From the IMG/VR virus record IMGVR_UViG_3300030333_000339, positions 1-27,549 of that record: DNA of 27,549 bases; one strand, given 5' to 3'. Source of the DNA: a virus. The notes beneath the pieces were generated by a model that saw only the letters and a program-made list of their open reading frames with translations, was not told the DNA's origin and made no database searches. Below, piece by piece: positions 20,881 through 27,549 of this stretch. Made by a program: the position numbers and the translations under genes. Each line of letters begins with the position of its first letter. Position 1 is the first letter of the stretch.

Positions 20881-21020
20881 TGTACAGATTGTGTAAAGGT
20901 GATATTGTGAACTTAAATAAAATAACTGATTTGCTTTTGTATGAGTGTTTAACATGGCTATCATACGAAACAGATTTAAACGAATTACAAAACGTAAAAA
21001 TACAAAATGATAAGGTATAA
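20748..21020 (+). CDS. -1 frame extension of the tail assembly chaperone
   Basis: This frame is open from about 20730 to 21020 and overlaps the chaperone end. Its conserved-looking part starts at FGKKWGWFGIMYRLCKGD and runs through NLNKITDLLLYECLTWLSYET. The WGW motif is encoded before the only good ATG (20880, in a TAATG with the zero-frame stop), so a free start there would lose it. That favours a frameshift fusion. Slipping at 20856-20862 would give about 262 residues in total. A TTG at 20748 could also start the frame. The separate-gene option remains open. Confidence 0.55.
   Translation: MDFRERTAEHFATVFGKPTEGTSDETESTSAETQFGKKWGWFGIMYRLCKGDIVNLNKITDLLLYECLTWLSYETDLNELQNVKIQNDKV
20856..20862 (+). 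other. Candidate -1 slippery site 2 (A AAA AAT)
   Basis: In zero frame the codons are GAA AAA AAT, so A_AAA_AAT has the X_XXY_YYZ form for -1 slippage. A G-rich stretch (TGGGGTTGG) follows. Slipping here joins NLEK to KWGWF, keeping the good helix of the zero frame and the WGW motif of the -1 frame. It is the preferred site. Confidence 0.5.
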
Positions 21021-21501
21021 AACTTATAATAACGTAATAGACACCCTCAAACAATGGGGCGAGAATCACTATCAAATACAAAAAGTATCAAGTGGCGATA
21101 TACACGAATTTGACTTAGAAAAGAACAATAAATATCCACTTATGCACATTAACTTTGTTTCAGTTGACGCAGAAGCAAGTAGAATGACATTTAACTTTCA
21201 AGTTTTTATATGCGATTTAGTAAACGAAGATGAAAGCAACGAACAAGAAGTCTTGTCAGATACTTTAAGCATTTGCACCGATCTAATCGCAACATTTAAG
21301 TCAGGTGAAAGTTTATATTTATCAAGCACATCACATGGCGAAGAAGCAAGATATTTTGTAGAAGAAGATTTTTTTCTTGAGCCATTTACGGAACGATTTG
21401 ACAACGCAGTATCAGGGTTTGTATTTGATTTACCAATCATAATAGAACAACCTTACGATACTTGTAATATACCACAACCAACGACAAGCATAATACAATA
21501 A
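21007..21501 (+). CDS. Tail completion or tail terminator-like structural protein
   Basis: The 164-residue product has YPLMHINFVSVDAEASRM, then MTFNFQVFICDLVNEDESNEQEVLSDTLSI and a C-terminal FDNAVSGFVFDLPIIIEQPYDTC. The motif D-x-V-x-x-x-D-x-x-N-x-x-E-x-x-S-D recurs in neck or tail-completion proteins of Bacteroidetes phages as I recall. These cap the tail or join it to the head. It overlaps the chaperone extension by 14 bases and the next gene by TAATG. The role is assigned by resemblance and place. Confidence 0.55.
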   Translation: MIRYKTYNNVIDTLKQWGENHYQIQKVSSGDIHEFDLEKNNKYPLMHINFVSVDAEASRMTFNFQVFICDLVNEDESNEQEVLSDTLSICTDLIATFKSGESLYLSSTSHGEEARYFVEEDFFLEPFTERFDNAVSGFVFDLPIIIEQPYDTCNIPQPTTSIIQ

Positions 21502-21851
21502 TGAATTACGAAGACGCATTAGACAAATTAGAAGAAATAAGTATAAAACTTAAAAGCTATACTGACTATCCACAGTCAGCAACTAACAATTCAAAGAGGG
21601 CTATAAAATGGAAGGAAGAAAACGGTTCAGATTGCGGAACAAGAGTAGGGTGGACAAGAGCAAGACAATTAGCAGATAGAAAACCTATTTCACGTGATAC
21701 AATTTCACGCATGGCTTCATTTAAAAGACACCAACAACATAAAGATGTACCATATAGCGAAGGTTGTGGCGGCATAATGTGGGATGCTTGGGGTGGATCG
21801 TCAGGCATTAATTGGGCTATAAGAAAACTAAAAGAAATAGACAAAGAATAA
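21501..21851 (+). CDS. Stand-alone YP-type domain protein, related to the C-terminus of the protease
   Basis: The 116-residue protein has a short helical start and then LKSYTDYPQSATNNSKRAIKW, ENGSDCGTRVGWTRARQLAD, a helix with ISRDTISRMASFKRHQQHKD, and GCGGIMWDAWGGSSGINWAI. The same layout forms residues 199-297 of the protease-like protein (1789-2682), with LKSYTDYP identical in both. Cys45 and Cys89 here are missing there. The domain is common in phage head or tail proteins in my memory, with unknown function. TAATG overlaps couple it to both neighbours. Confidence 0.65.
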   Translation: MNYEDALDKLEEISIKLKSYTDYPQSATNNSKRAIKWKEENGSDCGTRVGWTRARQLADRKPISRDTISRMASFKRHQQHKDVPYSEGCGGIMWDAWGGSSGINWAIRKLKEIDKE

Positions 21852-21916
21852 TGACATTTAAAATAGGTAGATATAAAATAAAAATAGGATTTTTTAAAAT
21901 AACAATAAACATTTAA
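21851..21916 (+). CDS. Micro-ORF of 21 residues
   Basis: ATG 21851 overlaps the stop of the YP-domain gene (TAATG) and the TAA at 21914-21916 is one base before the next ATG at 21918. The peptide begins MTFKIGRYKIKIGFFKITIN and alternates basic and hydrophobic residues, which suits an amphipathic beta strand. It may be a real peptide or only a ribosome relay between genes. Confidence 0.35.
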   Translation: MTFKIGRYKIKIGFFKITINI

Positions 21917-21917
21917 T

Positions 21918-22370
21918 ATGGCAGACTTAACAACAACAATTACAGAATCGGTTACAATAAATGGTAGCGTTAGAGGTTCTACAAACACAGTTACAACAAC
22001 AGGTATTACAGACACCTTAGAAAGAACAGTTACTTGCACACATTCACAAACAACTATAATTGCTGAATTTGGCGCAACACCACACGCAGCAGGTAGCAAC
22101 ATTGACAGGGATAATGTTAAATATATTAGAGTAACAAATTTAGATAGTACAAACGAATGTATGTTAGGAGTAGTAACAGGTGCTTCAAATTATCAAGTAC
22201 GACTAAGGGCAGGTGCTTCACACATTTTATATAACGGTGATGACATTATGGTTGCAGAAGAAGATACAACACCTGCTTTTGCTTCTATTACAGCAGATTT
22301 AGGTTCTTTACAAATTAGACCTAGCACAACTAACGACATTCAAGTTGAAATGTTTATAGCTAGTGTGTAA
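21918..22370 (+). CDS. Beta-rich virion structural protein
   Basis: The 150-residue product is Thr-rich with beta-strand alternation: TTTITESVTINGSVRGS, then VKYIRVTNLDSTNECML, YQVRLRAGASHILYNGDD and a final IQVEMFIASV. No helix of note and no signal peptide. The pattern V-x-N-L-D-x-x-N and L-x-A-G-x-S-H resembles proteins found among tail genes of marine phages as I recall. It may be a tail or decoration protein. TAATG couples it to the next gene. Confidence 0.55.
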   Translation: MADLTTTITESVTINGSVRGSTNTVTTTGITDTLERTVTCTHSQTTIIAEFGATPHAAGSNIDRDNVKYIRVTNLDSTNECMLGVVTGASNYQVRLRAGASHILYNGDDIMVAEEDTTPAFASITADLGSLQIRPSTTNDIQVEMFIASV

Positions 22371-22912
22371 TGGCTAGAGAAAGCACCGTACATCAAAGAC
22401 GCTTTTTAAGAGGGTTTGGCAAACAATTAGTAGCAGAAGCTAAAAAAGGATTAAAAGGTAGAGGTTCAGGCGCATTAGCAGGATCATTAAAAGCAAAAGG
22501 TGTATATAAGACAAAAACATTAAGTCTTTCTTTAGTAGGTGCAAAGCATAACGAATTTATAAATCAAGGTGTAAGTGGTAGATTTAAAACACAGACATAT
22601 AAAGATGAAAAAGGGAACAAGAAAAATAGTAGCTTTAGATTTAAAAAAGAAGTTGTTAATCTTGGTGCTATGCGAAAATTTATTAGCCGTAATAATATAA
22701 AAGGGCGTGACGAACTAGGAAGATTTATAAGCACAAAAGCACTATCTTATTTAATTGGAAGATCTGTCGCAAGTAAAGGAATAAAATCGTCAAGTCATAT
22801 ATCAAAAGCGTGGTTGAAGTTAAGAAAGACATATATTAAAGGATTAAAACAAGCATTAGCAAAAGACATACAAGCAGATATAAAAAGGCAACAAAAAAAT
22901 AATATGAAATGA
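22370..22912 (+). CDS. HK97 gp10-like head-tail connector protein
   Basis: The 180-residue basic protein starts with a helix (RFLRGFGKQLVAEAKKGLKG), followed by GALAGSLKAKGVYK and HNEFINQGVSGRFKTQTY, where N-E-F-I-N-x-G is a form of the Y-G-x-x-x-x-x-G pattern of gp10-like proteins. The C-terminal part has SYLIGRSVASKGIKSSSHIS and a long basic helix. Proteins of this type link the head to the tail. The high Lys content suggests contact with DNA or acidic partners. ATGA couples it to the following gene. The call is by resemblance. Confidence 0.55.
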   Translation: MARESTVHQRRFLRGFGKQLVAEAKKGLKGRGSGALAGSLKAKGVYKTKTLSLSLVGAKHNEFINQGVSGRFKTQTYKDEKGNKKNSSFRFKKEVVNLGAMRKFISRNNIKGRDELGRFISTKALSYLIGRSVASKGIKSSSHISKAWLKLRKTYIKGLKQALAKDIQADIKRQQKNNMK

Positions 22913-24363
22913 TACAGATAGACCAAAAACCAAAATATCAATTATTACCTGTAGGTCAAAACGTTATATTTACAATAAGTGATCCTATAGTAACAGCTAA
23001 CGAAACTAAAATTAAATTTATAGCTGAAGTGTATATAAGTCAGTTAGCAGCTAACATCATTTCAACGTCTAATTTAGCAGCAACATTAAAAGTTGTTCCT
23101 AATAATTCTGGCGCAGCTATATTTGATTTAAGACCTATTATTGAAAGTTATGTAAGTGCTGAATATCTTGGTGGTGTTGTTACTGATTATAACAGCGCAA
23201 ATTTTAGTAGTTATAAAACAACAGCGTTTTCAGATACTTCACCGCACCCTATTCATTTGATAGATAAATTTTCAACTAATAGAAATTGCGTTAGGTTCTT
23301 TGCTGTTAGATTTAAAGTGCAGTATTTAGGTGCAGATAGTAATTCACCAAACACAGTTGCAATAGCTTCTGGAAACCAAACAGAAACAGATAACTTTTTA
23401 GCTTATAATGGTGTGTTACAACATGAAGACGCTTTGAATTTAGATACAAACGGAAACTACGGTTATGATCTTGACACGAACAATCTAATAATGAACGATA
23501 CAGACGCTAAGTTTTTAACTAACGCACCAACAACACAATATCTTAAAAACACAGACTATCACACAGTTGCTTTCTTTTCTTCTTATGGTGGTGCAGACTT
23601 TAGAGTAAGTACGTCAAGTGCTTCATCTAATTATGCTATTCATTATATCAAAGCTAAATTTTATAATAGCGCAGACGCACAACTAGGATCAGATATTGAC
23701 ACAGCTTGCACACCTGCAAATGGTGGCAAACGTGGATATGCTTTAGACAGCAACCAAAAGTTACAATTCTTTGGCTGCGGTATGGGTAATTTTAAAAACT
23801 ACGGACTATCAAGCACATATACAGACGCAGCATACTATACAATACAAGCGTATGACGATACTGACACAGCTATAAGTCAAGTATATAGATTTGATATAAT
23901 AACAGACGATTGCAAAGGATTTGAAAACATAAGACTAACATGGCTTAACAGACATGGTGTTTGGGATTATTACAGCTTTACAAAGAAGTCAACAAGAACA
24001 GTAAATACAAGACGTGTTACTTACCAACAACTAGGCGGAACTTGGAACGAAAAGAAATTTAGAATACACGATCATCAAGGCGGAACTAAGACTTTTATGT
24101 CAGGCGCAAAAGAAATGTTAAAATTAAATACAGACTTTTTAAGCGAAGCAGAAGCGTCATGGTTTGAAGAATTATTTACAAGCCCTGACGTATTTATTAT
24201 TAATGGTTTTCAATCTGACACAGGCGGATATATAAGAAAATACATTGAACCTGTTACAGTTACAACGTCAAGTTATATAAGAAAAACAACTTCAAATGAT
24301 AAGCTGTTACAATATACTATTGACGTTGAGAGATCAAAAGAAAGAGTAATTCAAAAAGCATAA
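22909..24363 (+). CDS. Large beta-rich tail protein
   Basis: The 484-residue protein is beta-rich throughout and begins IQIDQKPKYQLLPVGQNVIF. A middle segment has GKRGYALDSNQKLQFFGCGM. The C-terminal third contains LTWLNRHGVWDYYSFTKKST, YQQLGGTWNEKKFRIHDH and LSEAEASWFEELFTSPDVF, motifs that I associate with distal-tail or baseplate proteins of Bacteroidetes phages. No enzymatic motif is visible. It is flanked by ATGA and TAATG overlaps, between a connector and the 918-residue tail protein. It is probably part of the tail tip. Confidence 0.6.
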   Translation: MIQIDQKPKYQLLPVGQNVIFTISDPIVTANETKIKFIAEVYISQLAANIISTSNLAATLKVVPNNSGAAIFDLRPIIESYVSAEYLGGVVTDYNSANFSSYKTTAFSDTSPHPIHLIDKFSTNRNCVRFFAVRFKVQYLGADSNSPNTVAIASGNQTETDNFLAYNGVLQHEDALNLDTNGNYGYDLDTNNLIMNDTDAKFLTNAPTTQYLKNTDYHTVAFFSSYGGADFRVSTSSASSNYAIHYIKAKFYNSADAQLGSDIDTACTPANGGKRGYALDSNQKLQFFGCGMGNFKNYGLSSTYTDAAYYTIQAYDDTDTAISQVYRFDIITDDCKGFENIRLTWLNRHGVWDYYSFTKKSTRTVNTRRVTYQQLGGTWNEKKFRIHDHQGGTKTFMSGAKEMLKLNTDFLSEAEASWFEELFTSPDVFIINGFQSDTGGYIRKYIEPVTVTTSSYIRKTTSNDKLLQYTIDVERSKERVIQKA

Positions 24364-27119
24364 TGAGTTTACAATTAATTTTATACCCACAAAAGTACGA
24401 AGGTAGTTATAGCGCAACTACAACGCAACAGACTAGTCAATACGTTGCAGACAATATACTTTTTAATGGAGTAATTGCAACAAGCGTACACAACACAACG
24501 TCAACAAATCCAACAAATCATGCAGTAATAAATAACCCTGCCACAATAGGTTGGAAAAGATTTAGAACAAACGGTGGAAGTTGGGGAACACCTGACGCAC
24601 CAACAATCGCAGGTCAATTAATTTTAGACTCAGACACTACAATTTCACAAAGCGGTGTATATCAGTTAATTACAAACCTAACAATAGGTCAAGAATATGA
24701 CATTAAAATAAATATAACACAAGCAGCTTCAGGCGGTACAATCTTACTTCACACATCACCAAATACGTGGGTTGATGGTGGTTCAACAACACAATTTACA
24801 ACAGGTTTAGAACCGCAAATGACTTTAGGCACAACAGCAAGTACAGGGGTATTAACACAAACGTTTGAAGCGCAACATCAAAGCGAAGTGTTAATTGTAA
24901 CATATCAAAACGATTCAGGTGCAGCAATTAAGATTGATAAAATAAGCATAACTGAAAATATAAACTCAGCACCCTTAGTTACAACAGAAGTAGCAGACGG
25001 TCAAGTAATTTGTGATTTATATAAAGACGAAAGCATACCATTAAGTTTAAGTGTTGACAACTTCAAGAACGCAACAGAAAAAGTACAAAGCTACTCAAAA
25101 GGTTTTAACCTTCCTGCCACAAAAAGAAACAATAAAATCTTTACGCACTTATTTGAAATAACAACAACGCAAGACGCATACAGCTTCAACCCTTATATTA
25201 AAACACAAGCTATTTTAAAAGAAGATAGTTATTCAATCTTTGAAGGTTATTTAAGGTTGATTGAGATTGTAAACAATAAAGGCGAAATATCATATAACGT
25301 AAATTTATATTCAGAACAAGTAAGTTTAAAAGAAACATTAGACGCAAGAACTTTTGCAGATATAGATTTAAGAGAATTAGACCACACTTATCATAGAACA
25401 AACATCACAAATAGTTGGTACGACTCTACAGGTTTAGCATTAACGAATTCATTAAGCACAGACTCATTTGCTTACAATTCAGCGATTGGTGTTAACAATA
25501 CAAATGTTTTAAAATATCCTTTTTGTGATTGGACAGGTAATTTATTTGTAAATGCAAGTGGAAATTTAGAACTAACAAACGTATCAGACGCATTTAGACC
25601 TTTTATACAAGTTAAATACTTAATAGATAGGATCTTCGATGACGCAGGTTTTACTTTTACTTCTAATTTCTTTAATACATCTGATTTTAAGCGTTTATTT
25701 ATGGACTTTAATTGGGGTGAGGGAAATGCACCACAACAACAAGTAGGAACAAATTATATTCAAGCATTTTTTAATCAATCTACAAGTAACGCAGCAGGAA
25801 CAAGCTACACAACTTTAAAATACACCACTTTTACAGGTACAGTAGGCGCAGGTTATAACGCTTCAACAGGAGTTTTCACAGCACAACAAAACGGCATAGA
25901 ATATGACATCATTTATTGGAATGAGTTTGAAACATCAGGCACGATCACAGAAACACAATGCCGTTGGGTTCATAAAGATAGTAGTGGAAATGTAAAGTCA
26001 GAAATTGACTTACAAACAGTATCTAGTGCAGCAGCATTTTGGTATGGTAGTTTCACAGTAGTATTAGATATAAACGAAACACTAACACCACAATTTAAAA
26101 AGACAGGCGCAGGAACATTTGCACAATCTACTACAACCAACGTAAATATAAGTAACGTAAACGCAACAACTTCAATAACGGCTGTTGCTTCACAAGGCAT
26201 ACTAAATACAAATAGAGGTAAGTTAAAACAATATGATTTTCTTAAAGGTATATTCACAATGTTTAATTTAGTGGCTATACAAGACAAAGACAATCCGAAG
26301 ACCTTACAAATAGAACCTTACGCAGACATATTTTTAGATCCGTCTAACGTAGGGTTGACATCAACACAGCACGATTGGACTAGCAAGGTTGACGCTTCAC
26401 AAATAAAATTACACCCTCTTAAAAATCTAAAAAGACAAACTAATTTTACATATAAAGAAGATAGTAACGACTATTGTGTAGGTGTTTATGCAAATGCTAT
26501 GGGTGGTTATTTATATGGAACAAAAACTTTTGACGCTTCAGGTTTGACATTATTAGAAGGTGAAGATACAATAACAGTAGAACCTTTTGCACCTACAATT
26601 TCAAGACCTGTAACAACATCAACTAATTTTTCCGAAATGATCGTTCCTGCAATTTATGGCGGTGAAAAAAACGACAACAAAGGTTATAATAATTTACCAC
26701 GAATTTTATATAATGTAAGTGGCGCAAGTCCTGATACAATGGCAAACGCAACATATTATGTTCCGCCTTTTAATGGTGTTACTAGCGCAAACTTAAATAA
26801 CTTACTTCAATTTTCACATCTTTCTGAAATAGGTACAACATCAGATACTTTAGACTATAACTTTGGTGAATGCCCATTAGTCAATCCAATAGGAAACCCA
26901 ACAATCAATAATTTATTTAATACATATTGGCTTCCTTATTACGAAGAACTTTATAATCCTGACACAAGAATTATGAAAGTTAAAGTTTATTTAACACCGT
27001 CAGACATTAACGGATTTAAGTTTTACGATACAGTTATTATTAAGAATAGAGAATATAGAGTTAACAAGATAGACTATAAATCAGGCGAATTAGCAACAGT
27101 AGAATTTATTTTAATATAA
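24363..27119 (+). CDS. Large tail-tip protein with N-terminal carbohydrate-binding-like domain
   Basis: The 918-residue protein, largest in the window, has an N-terminal jelly-roll-like region (about 50-205) with GWKRFRTNGGSWGTP, SQSGVYQLITNLTIGQEYD and AAIKIDKISITE, like CBM4/9-type sugar-binding domains. From about 215 comes ICDLYKDESIPLSLSVDN with VQSYSKGFNLPATKRNNK, a pattern seen in tail hub or baseplate proteins of related phages as I recall. The end (about 820-918) includes RIMKVKVYLTPSDINGFKF and REYRVNKIDYKSGELATVEF, typical of a tail-hub-like beta domain. It is likely to sit at the tail tip and help attach to cell-surface glycans. TAATG overlaps join it to both neighbours. Confidence 0.65.
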   Translation: MSLQLILYPQKYEGSYSATTTQQTSQYVADNILFNGVIATSVHNTTSTNPTNHAVINNPATIGWKRFRTNGGSWGTPDAPTIAGQLILDSDTTISQSGVYQLITNLTIGQEYDIKINITQAASGGTILLHTSPNTWVDGGSTTQFTTGLEPQMTLGTTASTGVLTQTFEAQHQSEVLIVTYQNDSGAAIKIDKISITENINSAPLVTTEVADGQVICDLYKDESIPLSLSVDNFKNATEKVQSYSKGFNLPATKRNNKIFTHLFEITTTQDAYSFNPYIKTQAILKEDSYSIFEGYLRLIEIVNNKGEISYNVNLYSEQVSLKETLDARTFADIDLRELDHTYHRTNITNSWYDSTGLALTNSLSTDSFAYNSAIGVNNTNVLKYPFCDWTGNLFVNASGNLELTNVSDAFRPFIQVKYLIDRIFDDAGFTFTSNFFNTSDFKRLFMDFNWGEGNAPQQQVGTNYIQAFFNQSTSNAAGTSYTTLKYTTFTGTVGAGYNASTGVFTAQQNGIEYDIIYWNEFETSGTITETQCRWVHKDSSGNVKSEIDLQTVSSAAAFWYGSFTVVLDINETLTPQFKKTGAGTFAQSTTTNVNISNVNATTSITAVASQGILNTNRGKLKQYDFLKGIFTMFNLVAIQDKDNPKTLQIEPYADIFLDPSNVGLTSTQHDWTSKVDASQIKLHPLKNLKRQTNFTYKEDSNDYCVGVYANAMGGYLYGTKTFDASGLTLLEGEDTITVEPFAPTISRPVTTSTNFSEMIVPAIYGGEKNDNKGYNNLPRILYNVSGASPDTMANATYYVPPFNGVTSANLNNLLQFSHLSEIGTTSDTLDYNFGECPLVNPIGNPTINNLFNTYWLPYYEELYNPDTRIMKVKVYLTPSDINGFKFYDTVIIKNREYRVNKIDYKSGELATVEFILI

Positions 27120-27549
27120 TGGAATTTTTAAAAGGACATAAAATAAAACCAAAAGAAATAAACGGAAAAGAAGTCATCTTTACTGACGGTACAAATGACG
27201 CAAGAGCAAATCAAATAACTTGCGAAGCATACGGTTATATATGGGATAAAGATTTAGGTATATGCAGAGGTTATGATTATTCGTCAGAAGTACAAAGAGT
27301 ATTTACTGAAGACAGTACAAAAAAACTAGGTATAAGAAACAACGTACAAAGAAGCACAAAAAATAGTTTGGTTGCAGGAGATAGAAACTTAACAAGAGGT
27401 GAAAATGACAACATATTTGTAACAGGTGAACAAAACGAAATAGGTAACAACATAAGTAACGCTTCTATTATAGGTGGTAAAATGGGTAAGGTGCTAACTA
27501 ACGGACAAGTCTTGATTGGTGGTGGATCGTTCAACACCGCAGCAGGATT
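27119..27549 (+). CDS. N-terminal part of a beta-helix-like tail fibre protein (cut by the window end)
   Basis: ATG 27119 overlaps the stop of the tail-tip gene and the frame stays open for 143 codons to the window end. The start MEFLKGHKIKPKEINGKEV is followed by two Cys in a short region (ITCEAYGYIWDKDLGICRGY) and then a repeating part: NIFVTGEQNEIGNNISNASI and IGGKMGKVLTNGQVLIGGGS. Such N-, G- and I-rich repeats fit a beta-helix or beta-prism fibre. The protein fragment at 1-132 looks like its C-terminus, with the piece between missing. Confidence 0.65.
   Translation, partial: MEFLKGHKIKPKEINGKEVIFTDGTNDARANQITCEAYGYIWDKDLGICRGYDYSSEVQRVFTEDSTKKLGIRNNVQRSTKNSLVAGDRNLTRGENDNIFVTGEQNEIGNNISNASIIGGKMGKVLTNGQVLIGGGSFNTAAG

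Noticed and set aside
21566-22102. Minus-strand open frame of 178 codons
   Set aside because: It lies opposite the YP-domain and following structural genes, spans their junction, and its composition (many Ser, Val, Cys) is that of an antisense shadow.
27277-27537. Minus-strand open frame at the right end
   Set aside because: Opposite the fibre-like gene, with Pro/Leu/Ser-rich shadow composition.
1-27549. CRISPR arrays, tRNA genes, integrase or transposase
   Set aside because: No regularly spaced repeats, no cloverleaf with conserved TTCGA-type arm, and no recombinase motifs were seen on reading through; lysogeny cannot be supported.

Overview
The window looks like an almost complete genome of a small tailed phage with a siphovirus-type gene set, probably infecting a marine member of the Bacteroidetes (Flavobacteriia-like). 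Every supported gene is on the + strand, the DNA is AT-rich (roughly one third GC by eye), and coding is very dense. Starts lack Shine-Dalgarno sequences, and many neighbours are joined by TAATG or ATGA overlaps. Several proteins resemble those of Bacteroidetes phages (XkdF protease with an extra C-terminal domain, portal fused to a MuF-like domain, M15 lysin beside a small holin-like protein, NinG). This host assignment is inference from family resemblance; no database search was run.

Layout: (1) 1-1753, the 3' end of a fibre-like gene and a short tape-measure-like protein. (2) 1789-4932, head assembly: XkdF-like protease, acidic scaffold-like protein, major capsid protein, a 9-bp hairpin, a tail-tube-like protein and a strong intrinsic terminator. 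(3) 5023-9465, accessory structural proteins including a LamG lectin-like protein, then a portal/MuF fusion and a head-tail connector. (4) 9465-11100, lysis: nested small membrane ORFs, M15 peptidase, holin-like protein and a metallophosphoesterase. (5) 11101-11308, a noncoding AT-rich control region. (6) 11309-16898, the early/replication block: small unknowns, SSB-like protein, DnaA-domain-IV-like protein, replication initiator, NinG-like nuclease, sigma-like factor and small Cys-rich proteins. (7) 16905-18374, a ParB-like/DNA methyltransferase fusion. (8) 18468-20121, small and large terminase. (9) 20233-27549, tail block: a tail assembly chaperone with a likely -1 frameshift, connector/completion proteins, two large tail proteins and a beta-rich fibre-like protein cut by the window end.

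The right-end partial protein (27119-27549) and the left-end partial protein (1-132) look like the two halves of one fibre-like protein. If so, the molecule is circular or circularly permuted and was opened inside that gene, with a few hundred bases missing. The order is then terminase, chaperone, tail, fibre, tape measure, protease, scaffold, capsid, portal, lysis, early genes, methyltransferase.

The most interesting signals are: an 8-mer TATATACT found five times, every time in a noncoding gap (candidate phage promoter, perhaps read with the encoded sigma-like factor); the tail-chaperone frameshift with two candidate slippery sites; a small YP-type domain present both as the tail of the protease and as a stand-alone protein; the portal fusion with a Cys/His cluster; and a GNRA-capped hairpin directly after the capsid gene. 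I saw no tRNA, rRNA, integrase, transposase or CRISPR array.
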